Source of the DNA: an uncultured Novosphingobium sp.
Lineage (GTDB): Bacteria > Pseudomonadota > Alphaproteobacteria > Sphingomonadales > Sphingomonadaceae
Reading direction: 5' to 3'
NCBI GenBank assembly: GCA_946886365.1
Contig: CAMPIM010000134.1
Span: 1-7,738, forward strand
Length of the DNA stretch: 7,738 nt
A program made the position numbers and the translations under genes. Every line of letters starts with the position of its first letter. Positions within the stretch are counted from its first letter, which is position 1. Positions 1 to 4,919 of the stretch are shown here, piece by piece. Under the pieces are notes generated by a model. It made no database searches. It was given only the letters and a program-made list of their open reading frames with translations, and was not told where the DNA came from.

Positions 1-428
1 TCCTGATCCTGATCGCGGGCATGGTGGTGATCGGCATCGCGATGGAGCAGAGCGGCCTCGCGGCGGATGCCTCACGGATGCTGATCGGGAGCGTGCATGG
101 GCTGAGCCCGCTGATCGCGCTGGTGGTTCTGTATCTAGTGACGATGGTGCTGACGGAGCTGCTGTCCAACGCGACGGTGGCGGTTCTGGTGACGCCGGTT
201 GCGGTGGCGCTGGCCGACAGCCTGGCGGTCAGTCCCCGTCCGTTCCTGGTCGCGGTGATGATGGCGGCGAGCGCGGCCTTTGCAACGCCCTTTGGCTATC
301 AGACCAATGTCATCGTCTATCAGATGGGCGGCTATCGCTACATGGATTTCGTGCGGGTGGGATTGCCGCTGAACATCATCACCTGTGTTGTCGCCGTAGC
401 TGCGATCAGCGTGTTTTTCCCGTTCTGA
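1..428 (+). CDS. SLC13/DASS-family permease, C-terminal part (5' end outside window)
   Basis: This is the last ~141 codons of an inner-membrane transporter, read from position 3 and ending at TGA 426-428. It is almost entirely hydrophobic, with about four membrane segments. It carries the helix-breaking [11 protein letters not shown] stretch that corresponds to the SNNA(T)-type substrate/Na+-site motif of the SLC13/DASS (ArsB/NhaD ion-transporter) superfamily. The later block [23 protein letters not shown] is split by the typical TP-GYQTN signature of 'SLC13 family permease' proteins, and a final helix ends in FFPF. Known family members move di/tricarboxylates, sulfate or related anions with Na+ or H+; the substrate cannot be read from this fragment. 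Members with this ending often carry TrkA-C domains in the missing middle part. The gene converges on nhaA and overlaps its 3' end by 23 bp. The family call is good; the substrate is unknown. Confidence 0.85.
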   Translation, partial: LILIAGMVVIGIAMEQSGLAADASRMLIGSVHGLSPLIALVVLYLVTMVLTELLSNATVAVLVTPVAVALADSLAVSPRPFLVAVMMAASAAFATPFGYQTNVIVYQMGGYRYMDFVRVGLPLNIITCVVAVAAISVFFPF

Positions 429-1602
429 CCGGGCCGGGAGCGAGGCGCAGGACAAGATAACCGGCGGTGGCTGAAACGAGCGAACCCAGCAGGATGCCGA
501 GCTTGGCCGCGTCGCTTTCATGGGGGTGCGCAGCAAAGGCGAGGCCGCCGATGAAGAGGCTCATGGTGAAGCCGATGCCGCAGAGCAGCGCCACGCCATA
601 GACTTGGCGCCAGCTGGCATGAGCGGGGCGGCTGACCCAGCCGAGGCGGGAGAGGAGCCAGACCGCGCCGAAAATGCCGACCTGCTTGCCAGCGAAGAGG
701 CCAAGCGCGATGCCAAGCGGAACGGGCTGAACCAGGTCGGGCAGGGCGAAACCGGTCAGCGCGACGCCTGCATTGGCGAAGCCGAACAGCGGGACGATGG
801 CATAGGCGACCCAGGGGTGGAGGCCGTGTTCCAGCCGGGACAGGGGTGAGTGCTGGTCATCGGGCGCTGCTGGCGTGCGGCGGAGCGGGATGGTCATCGC
901 GACGGCGACTCCCGCAAGCGTGGCGTGGATGCCGGATTGGAGTACGCAGAACCAGACGAAACCGCCGATCAGCAGATAGGGCCAGAGGTTGTTGACGCCC
1001 ATGCGATTGCAAAGGGCGAGGCAGAGGATGCCTGCGACAGCGAGCGCGAGGGGAAGCAGGCTCAGCTGGCCACTGTAGAAGAGGGCGATGATGAGGACGG
1101 CGATCAGGTCGTCGATGATCGCGACGGCGGTCAGGAAGATCTTGAGCGACCCCGGCACGCGGCGGCCGAGCAGGGCGAGTACGCCGAGCGCGAAGGCGAT
1201 GTCGGTTGCGGCTGGGATGGCCCAGCCGCGCATGCCGGTCGCGTCTCCCCTGTTGAAGGCGATGTAGAGGAGGGCGGGCATGGCGACGCCTGCAACCGCT
1301 GCGACGCCGGGCAGCAGGCGATCGGGCCATCGGGCGAGTTGCCCGTCCAGCACCTCCCGCTTGATTTCGAGGCCCACGATCAGGAAGAACAGCGCCATGA
1401 GCCCGTCGTTGATCCAGTGGAGCAGGCTGAGCCCCGCCAGGTCGATGTGGAGGGTGTGGAAATAGTCGGCCGACAGGGCGGAGTTGGCGACGAACATCCC
1501 CAGAGCCGCAGCTGCGATCAGGATGATGCCGCCCGCCGCTTCCGCAGCGAGGAAGGCGCGCATCATTGAGACGGGGCGGGTGATCAGGGGAGAAACGCTC
1601 AT
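406..1602 (-). CDS. nhaA: Na+/H+ antiporter NhaA
   Basis: A 398-residue inner-membrane protein, the normal length for NhaA, which exchanges cytoplasmic Na+ (or Li+) for external protons in salt and pH homeostasis. The core signatures are present. The N-terminal AAEAAGG leads into the first helix. [10 protein letters not shown] carries T133-D134 (E. coli T132-D133). AIIDDLIAV carries the paired ion-binding aspartates D164-D165 (E. coli D163-D164). SGIHATLAG carries H226 (E. coli pH-response H225). [10 protein letters not shown] carries K306 (E. coli K300). About 11-12 hydrophobic segments are evident, so the protein looks intact and active. The start at ATG 1600-1602 is the furthest upstream good candidate, but only a weak AGCGGG precedes it; Met13/Met14 are alternatives just before the conserved region. 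Its stop (406-408) lies inside the convergent permease gene. The small gene at 1656-1913 ends 53 bp upstream on the same strand, so the two may share a promoter. Confidence 0.96.
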   Translation of the reverse strand: MSVSPLITRPVSMMRAFLAAEAAGGIILIAAAALGMFVANSALSADYFHTLHIDLAGLSLLHWINDGLMALFFLIVGLEIKREVLDGQLARWPDRLLPGVAAVAGVAMPALLYIAFNRGDATGMRGWAIPAATDIAFALGVLALLGRRVPGSLKIFLTAVAIIDDLIAVLIIALFYSGQLSLLPLALAVAGILCLALCNRMGVNNLWPYLLIGGFVWFCVLQSGIHATLAGVAVAMTIPLRRTPAAPDDQHSPLSRLEHGLHPWVAYAIVPLFGFANAGVALTGFALPDLVQPVPLGIALGLFAGKQVGIFGAVWLLSRLGWVSRPAHASWRQVYGVALLCGIGFTMSLFIGGLAFAAHPHESDAAKLGILLGSLVSATAGYLVLRLAPGPVRTGKTR

Positions 1603-1655
1603 CCCGCTGTTCTAACGGCCAATTCGGCGCAGGGCCACTGCTTCCGGTCGGTGGA

Positions 1656-1913
1656 TCAGTGCGTTTCCATGCGGAGCCGGTCGGCGAGTTGCTCGATCTC
1701 GAAGGGTTCGAGGATCCAGGTGCGGGTCTTGCGTCCCGCCCGGTGAATGGGTTGCGTCAGGAGGACGCGCGCCTGTTCGCGGGCATGCGGCTTGAAGACC
1801 GCGAAGTGCTGGGCGCAGTCACGGATCGTGCCGATGACCGGGGCGCGGCCTTCAAGGTCGATCAGGGTCGCGGGTTGATCCCAGGGGATTGCGGATGTTG
1901 GATGGTCGTTCAT
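1656..1913 (-). CDS. Small hypothetical protein (85 aa) upstream of nhaA
   Basis: I do not recognise this gene. It encodes 85 residues with no signal peptide or membrane segment. An N-terminal WDQPATLIDLEGR part is followed by VIGTIRDCAQHF, then a basic middle (HRAGRKTR), then TWILEPFEIEQLADRLR at the end. The layout (tryptophan-proline start, 'G..V.GTI.DC' segment) loosely recalls small alphaproteobacterial DUF982-like proteins, but that is a weak impression and not a call. Support for it being real: codon usage like its neighbours, an ATG start at 1911-1913, position 53 bp upstream of nhaA on the same strand, and a plausible promoter and dyad operator immediately upstream (1932-1975). No clear Shine-Dalgarno is visible before the ATG. 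The opposite strand is also open over much of this stretch (1659-1979), so the strand choice rests on context. Confidence 0.6.
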   Translation of the reverse strand: MNDHPTSAIPWDQPATLIDLEGRAPVIGTIRDCAQHFAVFKPHAREQARVLLTQPIHRAGRKTRTWILEPFEIEQLADRLRMETH

Positions 1914-1931
1914 CTACTTGCGCCTGTATCG

Positions 1932-1960
1932 GAAATACCAGACTTCGTGCTCGTTTTCAA
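1932..1960 (-). promoter_or_regulatory. Candidate promoter for the 85-aa gene and nhaA
   Basis: On the minus strand, TTGAAA (1960-1955) is followed after 17 bp by TATTTC (1937-1932), a good -35 and a poor -10 (3 of 6). The predicted start would lie near 1925, only ~12 bp before the ATG at 1913. The -35 falls in the left arm of the dyad, mirroring the rightward promoter. The position makes sense for driving the small gene and nhaA, but the -10 is weak. Confidence 0.3.
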
Positions 1961-1975
1961 CTATGTAGTTGAAAA
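1954..1975. promoter_or_regulatory. Perfect inverted repeat, candidate operator
   Basis: Arms TTTTCAACTA (1954-1963) and TAGTTGAAAA (1966-1975) are exact reverse complements separated by TG. A 10+10 bp AT-rich dyad in GC-rich DNA is typical of a homodimeric repressor site; MarR-family operators have this size and texture, but the regulator is not identified. Each arm contains a TTGAAA hexamer that fits a -35 box, one facing each way (see the two promoter entries), so a bound protein would cover both. No regulator gene adjoins the site in the window. Confidence 0.55.
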
Positions 1976-1997
1976 TTAAGCGCTAAATTGCTATCAT
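1969..1997 (+). promoter_or_regulatory. Candidate sigma-70 promoter facing rightward
   Basis: TTGAAA (1969-1974; 5 of 6 to the -35 consensus), a 17-bp spacer, then TATCAT (1992-1997; 5 of 6 to the -10 consensus). The -10 is preceded by TG at 1989-1990, one base before it, i.e. an extended -10. The expected start of transcription is near 2004. The -35 lies in the right arm of the 1954-1975 dyad, so it is likely regulated. No protein gene follows for over 400 bp; the predicted transcript would first cross the hairpin-rich stretch to ~2225. Confidence 0.5.
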
Positions 1998-2003
1998 CAG
2001 GGG

Positions 2004-2225
2004 CGTTATATCGCAAAAGTAATCACCGGGTAATCACCAAATAATGAGGTAGTTTGGCCCACCTAGAGGGGACTGACCCTCAGCAGACCGCGTTCTTCGA
2101 GCACCCGATCGGAATGGCCGGGTGAGGACCACCAGGTTTGTCGCCTATCGAACTCAGGCACGTGAGGCTTGCTGATTGTCGTCCCCGCTAAGCGTGTGAA
2201 TGGATGTGGAGGGATAGCGGACAAG
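2004..2225 (+). ncRNA. Candidate structured non-coding RNA or non-coding end of a mobile element
   Basis: This stretch has no credible ORF on either strand but lies just after a good extended -10 promoter. It holds four successive potential stems: GAGGG/CCCTC (2066-2070 with 2077-2081, 6-nt loop); CACCCG/CGGGTG (2102-2107 with 2119-2124, 11-nt loop); GCCT/AGGC (2143-2146 with 2156-2159); and a long one pairing TTGTC plus CGCTA (2176-2180, 2186-2190) with TAGCG plus GACAA (2215-2224), leaving a 5-nt bulge and a ~24-nt loop. Promoter plus several looped stems over ~180 bp is the general form of an sRNA or leader RNA. It is also the form of the non-coding end of IS110-type elements that encodes their bridge RNA, but no recombinase gene is present. 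The structure was judged by eye; no terminator is seen and the 3' end is arbitrary. Confidence 0.22.
2020..2042 (+). repeat. 11-bp tandem direct repeat (TAATCACC)
   Basis: TAATCACC occurs at 2020-2027 and again at 2031-2038, exactly 11 bp apart, and the spacing is continued by TAAT at 2042-2045. An 11-bp period puts the copies on the same face of the helix, which fits a paired protein-binding site (activator, iteron-like or transposase site). It lies ~16 bp downstream of the predicted rightward transcription start, so it could also be part of the RNA leader. The function is unknown. Confidence 0.45.
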
Positions 2226-2439
2226 TCGGCGCGCCACTTAGCCTCTCATCAGCTTAACCAGCGTGGGCACCCACCGCACCATTCTGAGATGATTGCTAGG
2301 CGATGAAATTCTGTCATATTTGCGCTGCAACTGCGTTGCGAGCTGCTTTGGACTGGTGGCATCGGGCGCGCAACAAGGAAGGCGATACGCGAGTTCCGCG
2401 GGTTGCGAACGCCCTTGCGATCGAGAAACGGTGCAAGCC
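2226..2439. other. Non-coding stretch upstream of luxR
   Basis: I see no supported gene here. There is a compact GTGGG-CA-CCCAC inverted repeat at 2263-2274 without a following T-run, so it is not a convincing terminator. A weak promoter-like pair, TTGCTA (2293-2298) with CATATT (2315-2320) at 16-bp spacing, could serve luxR. A small dyad TTGC-GCT-GCAA (2320-2330) resembles part of the palindrome found upstream of trbB and could be a weak LuxR-type site. The luxR frame stays open to 2293, but that extension has unusual cysteine-rich composition and is probably untranslated. Confidence 0.3.
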
Positions 2440-3201
2440 ATGGGTCGATTGCGACTTGTGGAAAGTTTCGCTGGCGCTCTTCTAGGCGCCGACGATCAGT
2501 CGAGGCTGCAATGTGAACTGGAGCAGGCCGCAGTCGAGATGGGCTTCGACTATTATGCTCTTGCCCATCATGTAGACCTCCGAACGGCAGGCGCCATTCC
2601 TGTCCTCATTCATAATTACCCCGAAAACTGGGCAGATCTCTACCATGAGGAGGAGCTTGGGCCGATCGATCCGGTGCGGCGGATGAGCCATCGAACAAAC
2701 CGCGGATTTCGATGGTCCCACATAGGTCGCATGATCGCGCTGTCGAGCAGGGATCGCAACATACTTGCAGCGGGCAGCACCCACGGGATCGGCGAGGGAT
2801 TCACGGTGCCGGCCCACATACCTGGGGAGGTGAGCGGCTCCTGCTCCTTCGTAGTTCTGAACGGCAAGCCGCTTCCCGAAGACATGTTGTGGAGCGCACA
2901 GCTGGTCGGAGAAATCGCGCTTGAGAAAGCGCGGTTCCTGGCAGGAGGCGGGCCGGTCGCCACAGAGATCGAACTGACGGATCGGCAGATTGAATGCGTG
3001 CTGTGGGCTGCGCGCGGCAAGACCGATTGGGAGATCTCCAGGATCATGGGCATCAGCCAGCTGACCGTCGAGCAGCACCAGAAGATGGCGCGCGAGCGTT
3101 ATGGCGTGGGTTCGCGCACGGCCCTGGCGATTCGCGCGCTGTTCGACGGTGTGATCTGCTTTGCCGACATCTACCGGTCGCGCTTTGGCGGCCGCCGATA
3201 G
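2440..3201 (+). CDS. LuxR/TraR-family autoinducer-binding transcriptional regulator
   Basis: A 253-residue cytoplasmic regulator, the normal length of this family, when started at ATG 2440. The autoinducer-binding domain (~15-165) keeps the acyl-homoserine-lactone pocket residues with constant spacing relative to TraR: W64, Y68, D77, P78, W92 and G120 match TraR W57, Y61, D70, P71, W85 and G113. The LuxR helix-turn-helix (~178-240) shows LTDRQ, GKTDWEIS and GISQLTVEQH. Two of three near-invariant HTH positions differ: the usual Glu after 'LTxR' is Gln183 and the usual Leu four on is Val187; Gly193 is kept. The frame extends upstream to a TTG at 2293, but those 49 residues do not resemble the family; GTG 2431 is another possible start. 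The gene lies 157 bp upstream of trbB on the same strand, as TraR-like regulators do in transfer operons, so it probably controls trb expression. No luxI-type synthase is in the window. Confidence 0.9.
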   Translation: MGRLRLVESFAGALLGADDQSRLQCELEQAAVEMGFDYYALAHHVDLRTAGAIPVLIHNYPENWADLYHEEELGPIDPVRRMSHRTNRGFRWSHIGRMIALSSRDRNILAAGSTHGIGEGFTVPAHIPGEVSGSCSFVVLNGKPLPEDMLWSAQLVGEIALEKARFLAGGGPVATEIELTDRQIECVLWAARGKTDWEISRIMGISQLTVEQHQKMARERYGVGSRTALAIRALFDGVICFADIYRSRFGGRR

Positions 3202-3261
3202 GCAAGCCTTGGATCATGAACACCGCCGCGTCTTTCTGATCCAACGCCATCCTTCGATTCG

Positions 3262-3291
3262 TTGAAAGCCTTGTTGCGCAGCGCTGCAATC
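3262..3291 (+). promoter_or_regulatory. Tra/lux-box-like palindrome and possible trb promoter
   Basis: In the luxR-trbB gap, GCAGCGCTGC (3278-3287) is a perfect 10-bp palindrome nested in TTGC...GCAA (3274-3277, 3286-3289). Aligned with the Agrobacterium TraR box, 3274-3291 agrees at about 11 of 18 positions, including the GCAG-NN-CTGC core. A promoter-like TTGAAA (3262-3267) with TGCAAT (3285-3290) at 17-bp spacing overlaps it. Activating lux boxes normally sit just upstream of the -35; here the dyad overlaps the spacer and -10, so either this promoter is not the real one or binding would repress. The dyad is seen directly; its role is inferred. Confidence 0.3.
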
Positions 3292-3343
3292 AGGTTCTCT
3301 TGTGTGTCCCCGACGGGCAGCCGGCTTGTCCGCCATGCCAGAC

Positions 3344-3350
3344 AAGGGAG
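3344..3350 (+). promoter_or_regulatory. Ribosome binding site fixing the trbB start
   Basis: AAGGGAG lies 8 bp before ATG 3359 and is the only good Shine-Dalgarno near the 5' end of the frame. It favours this ATG over the upstream in-frame ATGs at 3302 and 3335, the latter lying before the site itself. Confidence 0.7.
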
Positions 3351-3358
3351 TATCGTTG

Positions 3359-4324
3359 ATGTCGCCAATCGCGCCGCGCACGCAGCTGGAAAGAAGTGTC
3401 CGAATGCTGCGGTCGGGCTTTGGCCCCCGGCTGATCGGATGGCTCGCTGATCCCGAGATCATCGAGATCATGCTCAATCCCGATGGGCGGTTATGGCTCG
3501 ACCGCCTTGGCGGGGGAATGACCGCAACCGACGAGATCATGTCGCCGGACATGGCCGAACGGGTGATCAGACTGGTCGCCCACCATGTTGGCGCAACCGT
3601 GCACAGCAGTTCACCAAGACTGTCCGCTGAATTGCCCGAGGGCGGCGAGAGGTTTGAAGGGCTGGTGCCACCCGTCGTTGCCGCGCCCTCCTTCTCGATC
3701 CGGAAGCCCGCCGCAAAGATATTCACGCTGGCCGACTATGTCGCATCGAGCGTCATGACCGCTGATCAGGCAGCGGTGCTCGAAGCCGCTGTGGTTTCGC
3801 GCGCCAACATCCTGGTGGCTGGCGGCACGGGAACGGGCAAGACCACGCTGGTCAATGCGCTGCTCGCGGAAATCGCCAAGTCGGAGGACCGCGTCATCCT
3901 GATCGAAGACACGCGGGAACTGCAGTGCAGCGCACCCAACCTTGTCGCCTTGCGCACCAAGGATGGCGCTGCCACTCTCCGGGATCTGGTCCGTTGTGCG
4001 CTGAGGCTGAGGCCCGATCGCATACCTATAGGCGAGGTCCGGGGACCCGAGGCATTGGATCTTATCAAGGCCTGGGGGACCGGGCACCCCGGCGGTTTCG
4101 GCACCATCCATGCGGGGTCAGCCCGCGGCGCACTGCGCCGCCTCGAGCAGTTGGTGCAGGAGGCCGTGGTCACCGTGCCACGCGCGCTGATCGCCGAGAC
4201 GGTCAACCTCGTTGCCGTGCTTGTGCGCGATGGTTCCGGCCGCCGCCTTGCCGAGCTCGCGTGGATCGATGGGCTCGATGCCCGAGGCGACTTTCGCATT
4301 TTAACCCAAGGAGACCGCCGATGA
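3359..4324 (+). CDS. trbB: Conjugal transfer ATPase TrbB (VirB11-like)
   Basis: A 321-residue cytoplasmic hexameric traffic ATPase of the VirB11/PulE family, close to the ~320 residues of IncP TrbB. It powers pilus assembly and substrate transfer at the inner face of the type IV secretion channel. An N-terminal domain (~1-120, with DPEIIEIMLNPDGRLWLDRL split around residues 31-50) precedes the ATPase core. The core has Walker A GGTGTGKT at 155-162, the Asp box LIEDTREL at 181-188, Walker B-region IGEVRG at 224-229, and the His box TGHPGGFGTIHAG at 241-253. All key residues are present; Pro223 replaces a usual hydrophobic residue just before Walker B. The start at 3359 is chosen from its ribosome site and family length. 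The stop overlaps the trbC start (ATGA, 4321-4324), showing tight co-translation. Confidence 0.96.
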   Translation: MSPIAPRTQLERSVRMLRSGFGPRLIGWLADPEIIEIMLNPDGRLWLDRLGGGMTATDEIMSPDMAERVIRLVAHHVGATVHSSSPRLSAELPEGGERFEGLVPPVVAAPSFSIRKPAAKIFTLADYVASSVMTADQAAVLEAAVVSRANILVAGGTGTGKTTLVNALLAEIAKSEDRVILIEDTRELQCSAPNLVALRTKDGAATLRDLVRCALRLRPDRIPIGEVRGPEALDLIKAWGTGHPGGFGTIHAGSARGALRRLEQLVQEAVVTVPRALIAETVNLVAVLVRDGSGRRLAELAWIDGLDARGDFRILTQGDRR

Positions 4325-4656
4325 GCCGTCAGTTAGTGTGTCCGCTTCGCCGCCTCCTCCAGGCCCTTCCACTCGCGATGGCTGTCGGGATGGCGCTCAC
4401 CAGTCCCGCTCAAGCGTCGGGATCCTCCATGCCTTGGGAAGCGCCGCTTCAGTCGATCCTGGAATCGATTGAAGGCCCGGTGGCAAAGATCGTCGCTGTC
4501 ATCATCATTATCACGACAGGGTTAGCGCTGGCGTTCGGCGACACGTCCGGCGGTTTCAGGCGCCTCATTCAGATCGTCTTCGGCCTGTCGATCGCCTTTG
4601 CAGCGTCAAGCTTCTTTCTCTCCTTCTTCTCCTTTGGCGGCGGGGCGCTCGTCTGA
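4321..4656 (+). CDS. trbC: Conjugative prepilin TrbC (VirB2-like)
   Basis: A 111-residue pilin precursor. An N-terminal basic and hydrophobic signal peptide ends in SPAQA, with a likely cleavage after Ala32. The remainder holds a short amphipathic part (MPWEAPLQSILESIEGP), membrane helix 1 (~53-72), a short cytoplasmic GDTSGGFRR loop, membrane helix 2 (~83-104) and the tail FGGGALV. This is the TrbC/VirB2 pattern; the mature subunit is stored in the inner membrane and polymerises into the transfer pilus. RP4 TrbC has a longer C-terminal propeptide and a cyclic 78-residue product. Here, signal removal alone would leave 79 residues, so little or no C-terminal trimming seems possible. AAGGAG (4308-4313) lies 7 bp before the ATG. 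The start overlaps trbB by 4 bp and the stop shares one base with trbD (TGATG). Confidence 0.93.
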   Translation: MSRQLVCPLRRLLQALPLAMAVGMALTSPAQASGSSMPWEAPLQSILESIEGPVAKIVAVIIIITTGLALAFGDTSGGFRRLIQIVFGLSIAFAASSFFLSFFSFGGGALV

Positions 4657-4919
4657 TGCAGCCGCTTCCCCATGGATATGAGGTGCCGGTGCACCGGGCG
4701 CTGACCGAACCGATCATGCTGGGTGGCTCCCCGCGGGCGCTGGCAATCATCAATGGCACGCTGGCCGGCGCCGTCGGGATTGGATTGCGGCTCTGGATCA
4801 TCGGCATCCTCCTTGGCCTCATCGGCCATGGCCTTGCCGTCTGGCTCGGCCGGCGTGATCCCCAGTTTGTCGAGGTCGCTCGCCGCCACGTTCGCTATCC
4901 TGCGGTCTTTACACCATGA
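4656..4919 (+). CDS. trbD: Conjugal transfer protein TrbD (VirB3-like)
   Basis: An 87-residue inner-membrane protein of the TrbD/VirB3 family, slightly shorter than IncP TrbD. It begins with a short cytoplasmic part (GYEVPVHRALTEPIMLGGSPR), typical of the family. A long hydrophobic stretch follows at ~28-65, likely one or two membrane passes, with a charged segment LGRRDPQFVEVARRH behind it. VirB3-type proteins work with the VirB4-type ATPase and pilin in pilus assembly. The gene starts at the TGATG junction with trbC and overlaps trbE by 4 bp (ATGA, 4916-4919), so its translation is coupled to both neighbours. No independent ribosome site is evident. Confidence 0.92.
   Translation: MQPLPHGYEVPVHRALTEPIMLGGSPRALAIINGTLAGAVGIGLRLWIIGILLGLIGHGLAVWLGRRDPQFVEVARRHVRYPAVFTP

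Noticed and set aside
520..1569. Two long plus-strand reading frames (520-849 and 850-1569) opposite nhaA
   Set aside because: Their translations are charged, low-complexity strings without family character; they are frame shadows of the GC-rich nhaA gene, which has clear NhaA motifs.
1659..1979. 106-codon plus-strand frame opposite the small gene
   Set aside because: Its latter part runs through the dyad and promoter-like DNA, and the minus-strand alternative fits nhaA-linked transcription better; I am not fully certain.
2263..2274. GTGGG-CA-CCCAC as a terminator
   Set aside because: The loop would be only two bases unless inner pairs open, and no T-run follows on either strand.
2293..2439. 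N-terminal extension of the LuxR frame from TTG 2293
   Set aside because: The 49 extra residues are cysteine-rich and unlike the family; starting at 2440 gives the usual length and places the pocket residues at normal distances.
2238..2441. 67-codon minus-strand frame in the gap upstream of luxR
   Set aside because: No recognisable family, no ribosome site and no partner genes; it could be a decayed fragment but cannot be supported.
3302..3358. Upstream trbB starts at 3302 or 3335
   Set aside because: The good AAGGGAG site lies 8 bp before ATG 3359, and family length fits that start.
3214..3726. 170-codon minus-strand frame covering the luxR-trbB gap
   Set aside because: Most of it is opposite trbB; its composition is shadow-like and it would displace the trbB ribosome site.
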